DNA of 15,099 bases. Source: JAIXWP01 sp044371755. GTDB lineage: Bacteria; Bacteroidota; Bacteroidia; Flavobacteriales_D; Sanyastnellaceae. Positions 1-8,229 of the stretch are shown here, in pieces (position 1 is the first letter of the stretch; each line of letters opens with the position of its first letter). The notes under the pieces were generated by a model. It saw only the letters and a program-made list of their open reading frames with translations. It made no database searches and was not told the origin of the DNA. Where the stretch lies: NCBI GenBank assembly GCA_044371755.1, contig JBILSZ010000068.1, forward strand, positions 1 through 15,099, given 5' to 3'. Both the position numbers and the translations under genes were made by a program.

Positions 1-32
1 TTCTGCGAATTTTTATCGTTGCATTTTATTTC

Positions 33-70
33 AAAAAAATAGCGGCGAATGAAACATTCATCGCCGCTAT
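33..70 (-). terminator. Rho-independent terminator for leftward transcription
   Basis: Positions 39–70 form a hairpin whose arms are ATAGCGGCGA and TCGCCGCTAT (10 bp). With one bulged A the stem extends by TGAA/TTCA to a 3-nt loop. Read on the minus strand it is followed at once by seven T residues (the A-run at 33–39), which is the classical arrangement. It would stop transcription from the right, either of the DUF2911 gene or of the truncated reading frame that ends 26 nt upstream of the hairpin. Confidence 0.85.
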
Positions 71-95
71 CATTACTGAAACAATTGTTATTCTC

Positions 96-173
96 TTATG
101 GCAATTCGACGTGATGGCCTTCCTTTGGCTCAACGTGGTCGGCTGCCTCACCCTCCCCGCCGTCGCTGCGCTC
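96..173 (-). pseudogene. Possible truncated 3' end of a leftward gene
   Basis: On the minus strand a 25-codon open stretch ends in TAA (complement at 96–98), and the terminator hairpin starts 26 nt further on. The predicted C-terminus reads GEGEAADHVEPKEGHHVELP: acidic, His-rich and protein-like. A TAG (complement at 174–176) interrupts the frame upstream, and beyond that lies G/A-rich repetitive sequence. I read this as the stump of a gene whose body was replaced by repeat-rich sequence, leaving its own terminator in place. The family cannot be identified from so little, and a chance reading frame cannot be excluded. Confidence 0.3.
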
Positions 174-194
174 CTAGGAACAACGGGGGAAGAA

Positions 195-303
195 GGAACA
201 AAGAACAGGGGAATAAGAAACAAAGGGTGAATGTAGAGATTGGATGTTGGAGATTGGATTTCCTTGTTCTTTTCTTCCTTGTTCTTTTCTACTTTGTTCT
301 TGT
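195..303. repeat. Short direct and imperfect inverted repeats
   Basis: GAGATTGGAT occurs at 236–245 and 250–259 (14-bp period). TTCCTTGTTCTTTTC occurs as two perfect, adjacent 15-bp copies at 260–274 and 275–289, followed by a decayed third copy to about 303. The G/A-rich stretch at 195–227 (GGAACAAAGAACA and related words) is roughly complementary to the C/T-rich copies, so the region could fold imperfectly. It lies between the DUF2911 stop codon and the terminator. No gene is convincing in 174–304. Confidence 0.6.
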
Positions 304-304
304 A

Positions 305-1144
305 TTACTTACTCTCCTTCAGCAGTTTCTCCCCCATCTTGAGGTATGCATCATCACCGTCTGCTTTGGCGAGTTCGATTACCTTTTGAGCAGTTTCAGC
401 TGCGCCTTTTTTGTCACCCATTTTGAATTGGATATTTCCTTTCAACATGAATACCCAGTATGCAGATGGATTCATTTCTGTGGCTTTGGTGGCCCACTCT
501 AATGCTTGCTTGAGGTCTTTATTGTTGTCATAGTAGTAACGAGCGGCAGTGTAATAAGGCTTGTTGTCCTTGATCATCACGTTCTCGATATTCTTCATGA
601 TTTTTTCATCAACTTCTACCTTGATACCGAAAGCAACGCGGGTATTTTCCCATTCCAATTCGATGTTTGCAGTAGTAGCGGTTTGGTCAGCAATATTGAT
701 TGTAAATGTTTCCACCTTCGGACTCACTTGAGTTGGCTTCACGTCGAAGCGCAACAATTCATTTTCTTGCTTGTACTCACCTACATTTCCACCGAGTTTG
801 GTATCTTTATAAAGCATGATCGTCCAGCTGTCTTTCTTAGGCATAGAATATAATGCGTAAGTGCCAGCAGCTACTGCTTTGCCTTCTACAAAAACGTCTT
901 CTCCAAAAGTGATGGTAGTAGCGCCATTAGCACCTGTTCTCCAGATTTGTCCAAAAGGCACTACATCACCATATACCACGCGACCTTTAGCGCTTGGTCT
1001 AGAATATTCGATGCTAATGTCTGACAAACCAAAAGCCTGCTTCAATGTGGCGAGCGGGCTTGGAGCTGGTGTTTTAAGTTGTTGTGATTGCGCATTGGTA
1101 AACGCCATCAATGCTATGGCAAGAACTGCAAATACTTTTTTCAT
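305..1144 (-). CDS. Secreted DUF2911 protein with C-terminal TPR-like helices
   Basis: This 279-residue protein starts with a signal peptide (residues 1–20, cleavage likely after AQS). Residues about 28–172 match my memory of DUF2911, a Bacteroidota family of unknown biochemical function. The supporting segment runs from SDISIEYSRPSAKGRVVYG through VVPFGQIWRTGANGATTITF to the G-T-Y-A-L-Y-S-M-P strand. Residues about 195–279 are helical with TPR-like spacing: Y-x-x-A-x-x-Y, then A-L-E-W-A-T-K-A-x-x-M-N-P, then a second pair ending in A-x-K-V-I-E-L-A. The protein is therefore probably periplasmic with a protein-interaction tail. The ATG at 1144 begins the signal peptide directly. The gene is divergent from the sorting-domain gene on the right. 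A box at 1171–1178 (TAATCTTG on the minus strand, one mismatch to TAnnTTTG) could be its promoter, but no convincing -33 element accompanies it. Confidence 0.88.
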   Translation of the reverse strand: MKKVFAVLAIALMAFTNAQSQQLKTPAPSPLATLKQAFGLSDISIEYSRPSAKGRVVYGDVVPFGQIWRTGANGATTITFGEDVFVEGKAVAAGTYALYSMPKKDSWTIMLYKDTKLGGNVGEYKQENELLRFDVKPTQVSPKVETFTINIADQTATTANIELEWENTRVAFGIKVEVDEKIMKNIENVMIKDNKPYYTAARYYYDNNKDLKQALEWATKATEMNPSAYWVFMLKGNIQFKMGDKKGAAETAQKVIELAKADGDDAYLKMGEKLLKESK

Positions 1145-1265
1145 AAAAAATTTGGTTTAATGAATTTTCGCAAGATTACTACAATTTGTTTTGAGGAATT
1201 GTTTTTTTATGTGTGAAGAAATGGTAAATGCAACTATTTTCACCATCGGTAAGTCTTATAAAAAC

Positions 1266-3392
1266 ATGAAGGTTTTCAGCATTATATTATCTGTAGTTCT
1301 TGTTTTCACTAATTCGCTAAAGTGTATTTCACAATCAAGTGATTGTGAGACTGCTATTTCTGTGTGCTCGAGTTTATTCGAACAAAACAATAGCCCTGTG
1401 GGCACTGGAAATGTTTTTGAAATGGCGCCAGGAAGTTGCCAGACCTTTGGAGAATTCAATAGTGCTTGGTATGTGTTCACGGTGCAAGAGGATGGAGATC
1501 TTTCCTTTATTCTTCAACCGAACGATGATGCTGATGATTATGATTGGTCGTTGTATGATATTACAGATGGTGGTTGTGCAGGTATCAATACGGGCGTTTC
1601 TCCCGAAATTAGCTGTAACAGCTATGGTAGTTTTGATCTTATACAAGGTCCAACTGGAATAAGCTCAGCTAACGGAGGCAATGGTAATAGCAATGGACCA
1701 GGCAATGCGGCAGGTCCCCCTTTTAACTCTGATTTACCGGTGACTCAGGGACAAGTGCTCGCTTTGGTTGTGATGAATTTCAGTGCAACACTGAATGGTT
1801 ATGCGTTAGAATTTGGGAATGATGCAGAAATTTTTGACGACGAAGCGCCTTTTATCATTCAAGCAAATGTGAACTGCGCCCAAGATGAGGTGACGCTTGT
1901 TTTTAGTGAGAGTCTGCTGCTTTCAGAGTTTGTTCCAAATGAAATCCAAATTGATGTTGCTGGAAATGTATTACCTGTTACGAGTATAGAAAGCTCTAGC
2001 AATACTTATGTTACTGAGTTGACATTGGTAGTGCCAGCCATGGCCGATGAACTCGGGGCCGCTACCATTATTTTTAATGAAGTCATTACAGACGTGTGCG
2101 GAAATCCACTTCCGGAAAGCTTTCCTATTAATCTCACGGGCGCAATGACGATCGACATTACCACGGGACCGGCGTGCAATGGGGAAGGAGGAAGCATAGA
2201 GGTGGAAGTAACGAATGCTGGAATTAGTTGTCCTACTTTAACATTGAATGGCGCTGCGATCCCAAGCGCAGAAGCAGGTTGTGGGCCGCTTCTTGCTTCT
2301 AATTTAACTCCGGGAAATTATAATGTAAGTATTACAAATAATGACAATGGATGCGTGCTTACGCAAAACAATATTGCAGTTATTAATGATAATCCAATTG
2401 TGAATGCTGGTCTTGACTTTTGGTCATGTGAATTGTCAAGCGCTATAAGCGTAAACGTACCTGCTGGAGATTTTGTGTGGACAGGTCCTGCTGGTGTGTC
2501 TTTTCAAAATCCCAACTCCCCTCAAACAATAGTGTCAGTGATCGCGCCAGGCACATACCCCATAACAGGAACATTGACGGTTGGGGAATGCGTGGCTACC
2601 GATGAAGTGAATATCTCATTTTCAAGTCCACCAAATTTGAATATAGAACCAACCGCTCTCAGTTGCTTCTATCTATGCGATGGATCTGTTCTTTTTCAAG
2701 ATGATAATAATCCCACTATTGAAGTAGAAATAGACGGTGTAATCGAGACAGGAAATCCTGTTGTTTTCGAAAACTTTTGTGCAGGGAACTTTCAAGCTTT
2801 AGTAACCTTCACCCCCGGCTGCTTTGCCTTCTATTCATTTACCATTGAAAGTCCTTCGGCATTTTCAGCCGATTTCGAATACACCCCAAACCCAGCACCT
2901 GTCGACAATTCGGTAGTTACCTTCACAGCACTCGAAGCAATTTATGACTCACTCGAATTTATAATCCCAAGTCTAGAAGGAGAGCGATTTGTGACCAATC
3001 CTTCCATGATTGAATTGCCTGCTCTACCGGGATTCTATAATGTGGAATTGGTTGTGTATTCTAATGGCTGTGAGCAGCGCAGTACTTTATCCGTAAGAGT
3101 AGTGGATAATTTGGTTGTTTTTATTCCCAATTCATTCACTCCCGATGGAGATGATTTAAATGATGTGTTTCTTCCCGTTTTTTCAACTAAACCAGAACTT
3201 TATTCTCTCCAAATTTTTAATCGTTGGGGGGATCTTATATTTGAAACTACTGATTGGAAACAACCTTGGTTGGGTGATGTCAATGCGGGCGATTATTACG
3301 GTGTTAATGACTTATATTTTTGGAAAATGAGTTACAAAGGAGCTGATATTGATGTGATCGAACAAGAGGGCAACGTGATTTTGATTCGATGA
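1266..3392 (+). CDS. Large secreted protein with T9SS type B (gliding-motility-type) sorting domain
   Basis: From the ATG at 1266 the protein has 708 residues. The frame is open back to a TTG at 1191, but 1266 begins a normal signal peptide (MKVFSIILSVVLVF, cleavage about residue 23), so the extra 25 residues are probably untranslated. Residues about 26–190 form a Cys-rich beta-sandwich-like domain (DCETAISVC at its start, W-Y-V-F-T-V core, and a Gly/Asn linker near 137–150) of the kind common at the N-terminus of Bacteroidota surface proteins. Residues about 200–615 look like successive Ig-, SprB- and PKD-like modules. Residues 617–708 are the type B sorting domain: IPNSFTPDGDDLNDVF, then L-Q-I-F-N-R-W-G and P-W-L-G-D. 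It is predicted to be exported by the Sec system and then by T9SS to the surface or medium. No catalytic motif is visible; an adhesive or structural role is inference. Confidence 0.9.
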   Translation: MKVFSIILSVVLVFTNSLKCISQSSDCETAISVCSSLFEQNNSPVGTGNVFEMAPGSCQTFGEFNSAWYVFTVQEDGDLSFILQPNDDADDYDWSLYDITDGGCAGINTGVSPEISCNSYGSFDLIQGPTGISSANGGNGNSNGPGNAAGPPFNSDLPVTQGQVLALVVMNFSATLNGYALEFGNDAEIFDDEAPFIIQANVNCAQDEVTLVFSESLLLSEFVPNEIQIDVAGNVLPVTSIESSSNTYVTELTLVVPAMADELGAATIIFNEVITDVCGNPLPESFPINLTGAMTIDITTGPACNGEGGSIEVEVTNAGISCPTLTLNGAAIPSAEAGCGPLLASNLTPGNYNVSITNNDNGCVLTQNNIAVINDNPIVNAGLDFWSCELSSAISVNVPAGDFVWTGPAGVSFQNPNSPQTIVSVIAPGTYPITGTLTVGECVATDEVNISFSSPPNLNIEPTALSCFYLCDGSVLFQDDNNPTIEVEIDGVIETGNPVVFENFCAGNFQALVTFTPGCFAFYSFTIESPSAFSADFEYTPNPAPVDNSVVTFTALEAIYDSLEFIIPSLEGERFVTNPSMIELPALPGFYNVELVVYSNGCEQRSTLSVRVVDNLVVFIPNSFTPDGDDLNDVFLPVFSTKPELYSLQIFNRWGDLIFETTDWKQPWLGDVNAGDYYGVNDLYFWKMSYKGADIDVIEQEGNVILIR

Positions 3393-3468
3393 ACGTTTTT
3401 ACTATCTTTCGCTTTCGCTGTATTTGTTAAAGATTAGAAGAAAGTTTACAATTTTGTGATAACTTACA

Positions 3469-3476
3469 TATATTTG
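3469..3476 (+). promoter_or_regulatory. Candidate Bacteroidota promoter -7 box for the haloperoxidase unit
   Basis: TATATTTG matches the Bacteroidota -7 consensus TAnnTTTG exactly and lies in the 160-nt gap before the haloperoxidase gene, about 75 nt upstream of its ATG. The -33 element is weak: only TTT at 3445–3447 stands near the expected distance, and a proper TTG at 3454–3456 is too close. The implied leader is about 70 nt. Confidence 0.45.
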
Positions 3477-3552
3477 TTGTGAATAATACGACATTCGTCT
3501 AGAATATCGACGGACTCGTCTTATAACACTAACAACCTTAAATCATTAGGAG

Positions 3553-6500
3553 ATGGCAATTTCTACTAGAGTGTCTGCACTTAAAGTGTTCTTAATCGCA
3601 ACGTTATTTATTCCTATTTCTCTTCTTTCACAAGAGATTTCCGTAGCGATGAAGTGGAATCAGGTTCAACTAAATGGTATTCGCAAAGATGCTGCTCGTC
3701 CAACCGTGCAAGCGCGAAATCTTTACCATGCCTCTATTTTGTTATACGACTGTTGGGCAGTTTATGATAATGATGCGTCGACCTTTTTTCTTGGAAAAAC
3801 ACTTGGCAATTACACATGTCCATTCAATGGAATTATCATTCCCGAAGACCGTCAAGAGGCTCAGGAAAAGGCGATGAGTTATGCGATGTATCGCTTCATG
3901 GCGCATCGCTACAGCAATGCTCCACTCAATAACTGGAATACTTTTATTCTTGGTTATTGCAATGCATTGATGGCTGAATTAGGATATCCAATTGATGTTA
4001 CCTCAACCGATTACAGTGATGGCGACCCAGCAAAACTGGGCAATTATATCGCTACACGACTGCAAGAATATGCCTTCCAAGATGGCTCAAATCAGCAGTT
4101 CAATTACGCTAATTTGTATTATCAAACAGTCAATGGCCCTGTATTTCCTGAACTTCCAGGTAATGCTCAACAATACGATGGAAATCGTTGGCAACCACTA
4201 TCACTTTCAGCGATCTTGGATCAGAATGGATTTCCGATCTCTAATGCAGCTCCGGCCCTTTCTTCTGAGTGGGGAAATGTAACTCCCTTCGCTCTTACGG
4301 ATGACGATAAAGTAACATACCAAAGAGATTCTTACAATTGGAACGTTTATCACGACCAAGGTCATCCACCATATTTGGATACCATTACTGAAGTAGAAAG
4401 ACAGTGGGATGAAGACTTCTTCCGTTGGGGCTTCTCTACAGTTGCCATTTGGCATAGCTTCCACGATGTGGCTGATGGGGTGATGAGAGATATCAGTCCA
4501 AACACCATCGGTAATGTTGACTTGAGCACCTTGCCAGTAACTTTTGAAGATTTTAAAAACTTCTACAACATATTTGAAGGTGGAACTACCTCTGATCAAG
4601 GATATGATATCAATCCTGTCACCGGTTTGCCCTATCCAGAACAAATCGTTCCTCGTGCCGATTATTCGCGCGTTTTATCCGAATATTGGGCAGATGGTCC
4701 ACAGTCTGAGACACCTCCTGGTCACTGGTTTTTAAATATCAATAATATCAACCAACACCCATTGCTCGAAAAGCGTTGGGGTGGTGAAGGAGATATTCTC
4801 GAAGACCTAGAATGGGACGTAAGATCCTATCTCGCACTTGGCGGCGCTATTCACGATGCTGCTGTCGCTTGTTGGTCTACCAAAGGTTATTATGATTTCA
4901 CTCGTCCTATTATGGCGATTCGTTATATGATCGATCATGGTCAGTGCAGCGATATGTCTTTACCAAATTATGATCCCGCAGGTATTCCACTTATCCCAGG
5001 CTTCATAGAGGTCATTGAAGAAGGCGACCCATTAGCAGGTGCTAGCAATGAGCACGTTGGTAAAATTAAACTTTATACTTTCCGCGGTCCAGTAGAAGCT
5101 ACAGGTTTAGACGGTGTGGGTTGGATTCGTGGTGAAAACTGGTGGACCTTCCAAGTGCGCACTTTCGTTACACCTCCTTTCCCCGGTTATTATTCAGGTC
5201 ACTCTACCTATTCTAGAACAGCCGCCGAGGTGCTCACGCGCATCACAGGAAGCGAATACTATCCCGGTGGTCTTGGTGAATTCGTAGCCAACCCCGGCTA
5301 TTTGCGCGCAAGCACCGGACCAAGCGTTCAAACACGCTTGCAGTGGGCCAAATATGCTGATGCTGCCGATCAGTGCAGTCTTTCACGTATCTATGGCGGT
5401 CTTCACCCACCTTGCGACGATATACCCGGACGCAGAGTAGGATTGCTAGTAGGTCCTGCTGCTTTCGAAAAAGCAGAGTCATTTATACTCGCCGGAATTC
5501 CACACGTGGAAGCCATTTCCGCTGATAAGACATTAATAACAGATGCGGATGTGAATACCACTGTAACTGTTACGATTGAATTTACAGAGGACATGAATAC
5601 AGGTTTTACTCCAGAGCTACAATGGCCAATGGTGAATCCTACGACGTCTTCGCTCTCTCTCGCTTCACAAGGCTGGGTGGATGCGCATACTTACACGATT
5701 ACCTATAATATTCTCGATGCGAATCAAGCTCTTGGGAATATTTTGTTTAGAGTAAATGATGCTAAAGACCCAGACGCAAACTCTATCGTTCCTGCATTAG
5801 CGAATGTGTTCACCATTGATACTTCTAATCCAATCATCGTGACAGCAAACGTGTCTAACGCGCTGATCAACGATGCAACAGCTCAAGATGGATTCATCAC
5901 GTTGACGCTGAACTTCAATGAAGCGGTGGATCAAAGCACAACACCAACAATCACTTTTGCTGATGAAAACATTGCATCCGCAGTGTCATATAATACATCA
6001 CTCAGTTTTTGGCAAAGTGCCACTTCATACCAAGCATTCTTTGATGTGGTAGATTCAAACATTGAAGGCTTCGGAGATATAACAGTAGAAGGTGTTGCTG
6101 ATGCAAATGGCAATCCAATGACTGTTTATGGAAATAGCAATTTGTTTGAATTGGATACGCAAAACCCAACTTCAGTAATAAACACATCAGAAGCGGGAAT
6201 CAACTTCCAAACATTGACGGACAACTTTACAATTCAAGCGGTATTTGCTGAGCCAATGAGTGCGCTTGCAATTCCAACATTGGAGTTTTCAGGAAGTGAT
6301 ATTTCAGCCGTCCTTGGCAACGTCGTTTCAGAAGGCTGGTCGAATGATTTGACTTACGAATGGACATTCGCCGTGAATCAAATCACAGAAGAAATTTCAG
6401 GAATCAACATCACTGTGAATGGTGGTGAAGATGCGAATGGAAATGCCGCGACACCAGCAGCATTCGAAAACGCATTTGAAGTAGATTTTAATGCTCCTAT

Positions 6501-7416
6501 TATCACATCTTCATCAGAGGTGAATTGGACACTCACCGACGCAAACGCAGTTGAAAATACATTCGGCTGGACCATTGATTTCAATGAGCCGATGAATACA
6601 GACGTATTGCCTTCAGTGGTGCTTTCTACCGATGCACAGTCTTCGATTGCTGTGAATACTGCTACTTCTGAATGGCTCAGCGAAACCTCGGTTGTGATTT
6701 TCTTTGACGGTATCGATGATGGCGTAGAATTATCCAATGCATTCGTTACACTTTCTGGTTATGAAGATGCCAATGGCAACGTGACAGGAGAAATTAACGA
6801 TGTTGGCAATATCATCATAGACACACGCAATCCTATTGCTGCTTTTGTTTCGTCTACAAACAATGAATTCGGTTCAGCAAATAATCTTGTGATTTCTTTC
6901 GATGAACCGATGAATACCAACGTTACTCCATTGGTAATGGTAGAGCCTATCGAAGCAGCTGATCTTCTCACAGGAATTACCGGTGAATGGCTCAGTGCAA
7001 CATCTTATCAAGTGAATTTTGCATGGGAATCAGCTGGGACTTTCAACGGTATAGCAAATGTTACCATCAATTCTGCACAAGACGTATTGGGCAACACAAT
7101 GGAAGAATCAACCATCAACGATGCATTCGAGGTGACTTATGTAGGCGTGGATGAACTCGCTCTCGGTACAGCTAGACTTTACCCGAATCCATTGATGGAA
7201 GGTCAAAATGCAATTGTTGAATTGGGCGGTGATTTGCAAAACATAAACTTCCAGATTATGGATTTGGATGGCAAAGTGGTGTCAATCAATCAAAATGTAA
7301 ACACTTCGAATCAACGAATAGAATTACCAACAGCTAGACTTGCAGCTGGTAATTATCTAGTAAGACTTTACAACAACAAAGCGGAAACGACGCTTAAGTT
7401 GATGATTTTGAAGTAA
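3553..7416 (+). CDS. Secreted vanadium-dependent haloperoxidase/PAP2-type enzyme with five Ig-like repeats and T9SS type A tail
   Basis: The protein has 1287 residues and a signal peptide at 1–26. The catalytic region (about 27–645) has the full vanadate/phosphate pocket: K444-X6-R451-P452, Y-S548-G549-H550, and S611-R612-X5-H618-X3-D622. The K–R and R–H spacings equal those of fungal vanadium chloroperoxidase, with H618 the expected vanadate ligand and H550 the acid–base residue. Such enzymes oxidise halides with peroxide to hypohalous acid; PAP2 acid phosphatases share the pocket, so substrate and metal are unproven. The R451–S548 gap (about 96 residues) is longer than in classical members. 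Residues about 650–1198 hold five diverged Ig-like repeats of 104–112 residues, most ending in D-x-x-N-P, with F-x-E-x-M-N and E-D-A-N-G-N motifs. Residues 1199–1287 are a type A sorting domain (LYPNP; G-x-Y-L-V-R-L-Y). AGGAG abuts the ATG too closely to act as a normal ribosome site. Confidence 0.9.
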   Translation: MAISTRVSALKVFLIATLFIPISLLSQEISVAMKWNQVQLNGIRKDAARPTVQARNLYHASILLYDCWAVYDNDASTFFLGKTLGNYTCPFNGIIIPEDRQEAQEKAMSYAMYRFMAHRYSNAPLNNWNTFILGYCNALMAELGYPIDVTSTDYSDGDPAKLGNYIATRLQEYAFQDGSNQQFNYANLYYQTVNGPVFPELPGNAQQYDGNRWQPLSLSAILDQNGFPISNAAPALSSEWGNVTPFALTDDDKVTYQRDSYNWNVYHDQGHPPYLDTITEVERQWDEDFFRWGFSTVAIWHSFHDVADGVMRDISPNTIGNVDLSTLPVTFEDFKNFYNIFEGGTTSDQGYDINPVTGLPYPEQIVPRADYSRVLSEYWADGPQSETPPGHWFLNINNINQHPLLEKRWGGEGDILEDLEWDVRSYLALGGAIHDAAVACWSTKGYYDFTRPIMAIRYMIDHGQCSDMSLPNYDPAGIPLIPGFIEVIEEGDPLAGASNEHVGKIKLYTFRGPVEATGLDGVGWIRGENWWTFQVRTFVTPPFPGYYSGHSTYSRTAAEVLTRITGSEYYPGGLGEFVANPGYLRASTGPSVQTRLQWAKYADAADQCSLSRIYGGLHPPCDDIPGRRVGLLVGPAAFEKAESFILAGIPHVEAISADKTLITDADVNTTVTVTIEFTEDMNTGFTPELQWPMVNPTTSSLSLASQGWVDAHTYTITYNILDANQALGNILFRVNDAKDPDANSIVPALANVFTIDTSNPIIVTANVSNALINDATAQDGFITLTLNFNEAVDQSTTPTITFADENIASAVSYNTSLSFWQSATSYQAFFDVVDSNIEGFGDITVEGVADANGNPMTVYGNSNLFELDTQNPTSVINTSEAGINFQTLTDNFTIQAVFAEPMSALAIPTLEFSGSDISAVLGNVVSEGWSNDLTYEWTFAVNQITEEISGINITVNGGEDANGNAATPAAFENAFEVDFNAPIITSSSEVNWTLTDANAVENTFGWTIDFNEPMNTDVLPSVVLSTDAQSSIAVNTATSEWLSETSVVIFFDGIDDGVELSNAFVTLSGYEDANGNVTGEINDVGNIIIDTRNPIAAFVSSTNNEFGSANNLVISFDEPMNTNVTPLVMVEPIEAADLLTGITGEWLSATSYQVNFAWESAGTFNGIANVTINSAQDVLGNTMEESTINDAFEVTYVGVDELALGTARLYPNPLMEGQNAIVELGGDLQNINFQIMDLDGKVVSINQNVNTSNQRIELPTARLAAGNYLVRLYNNKAETTLKLMILK

Positions 7417-7422
7417 AAAAAA

Positions 7423-8229
7423 ATGATACGAAGTATCTCGATACTTAAATATGCTAGCGCAGAAGAGAGAATGTTCTTTCTTCTGCGCTTTGGCATTTTA
7501 GGATGCTTCGTTGGTCATGGCGCATGGGGTTTAATAGGAAAAGAATCATGGCTCACATTTTTTAATGTCTTTTATTTCCCTGAATCCATCTCGCGCATCG
7601 CTATGCCTATCGTAGGTTTGCTGGATATCACTGTTGGTATTGTCCTTTTCTTTGCGCCTGCACGCCGTTGGCTATGGTGGGCTGCGATTTGGACGATCTT
7701 CACGGCATTGTTGCGCCCCAGCGCAGGCATGGGAATGTCAGAGTTTTTTGAGCGAGCTGGCAATTATGGCGTTCCTCTCGCGATGCTTTATATAACAGCA
7801 AGCATTCAACCACGACTTCAATTCACGGGCGCAATTCATTTTCAAGATATTCAATGGGAAAAATATCATTTGGGATTTGAACGCATCCTTCGTTGGTCGC
7901 TTTTCCTATTGCTCGCAGGGCATGGAGGTCTCGCATTTTTTAATGAGCACCCTGTGATTACAAAACACCTTGACTTTATTGGTTGGGGCACGTCGCGCTC
8001 GAATATCATGATATTCGGTGCCTTTGAGATGTTGCTCGCTTTAGTAGTGCTGCTTCGCCCGCGCATCGCAGGTTTGATGGTGTTCGTGCTTTTTTATAAA
8101 CTAGTTACTGAATCACTACACCCCATTGCTGGTCATTCACGCGATGTATTCGAGACGATCGAACGCATGGGCGACTATGTTATTCCATTAATTCTTATCG
8201 CTTACTATGCCCACTTCCCGAAGCGCTAG
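7423..8229 (+). CDS. DoxX-like membrane protein made of two tandem homologous halves
   Basis: This 268-residue inner-membrane protein has about eight hydrophobic segments. It is an internal duplication. The first half (about 22–124) and second half (about 157–262) share GHG (31–33 and 166–168), LRP/LHP (97–99 and 232–234), and E-R-x-G-[ND]-Y-x-x-P (110–118 and 247–255). The offset is 135 residues for the first two landmarks and 137 for the last. Each half has the four-helix pattern of DoxX/MauE-like proteins, a loose superfamily linked to redox chemistry and thiosulfate or quinone oxidation. That assignment comes from general appearance, without a diagnostic motif, so function is open. The ATG is 6 nt after the haloperoxidase stop, and the 3' end overlaps the next gene by 23 nt, so the three are probably co-transcribed. 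Confidence 0.75.
   Translation: MIRSISILKYASAEERMFFLLRFGILGCFVGHGAWGLIGKESWLTFFNVFYFPESISRIAMPIVGLLDITVGIVLFFAPARRWLWWAAIWTIFTALLRPSAGMGMSEFFERAGNYGVPLAMLYITASIQPRLQFTGAIHFQDIQWEKYHLGFERILRWSLFLLLAGHGGLAFFNEHPVITKHLDFIGWGTSRSNIMIFGAFEMLLALVVLLRPRIAGLMVFVLFYKLVTESLHPIAGHSRDVFETIERMGDYVIPLILIAYYAHFPKR

Noticed and set aside
98..502. 134-codon plus-strand reading frame
   Set aside because: It starts in repeat-rich sequence and then runs antisense through the DUF2911 gene with an implausible composition, so it is a shadow frame.
506..1160. Two plus-strand reading frames opposite DUF2911
   Set aside because: Both lie antisense to a clearly coding, family-recognisable gene and show no motif of their own.
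4207..6971. Several reading frames antisense to the haloperoxidase gene
   Set aside because: The plus-strand frame carries complete catalytic motifs and repeats, and the antisense frames are low-complexity shadows.
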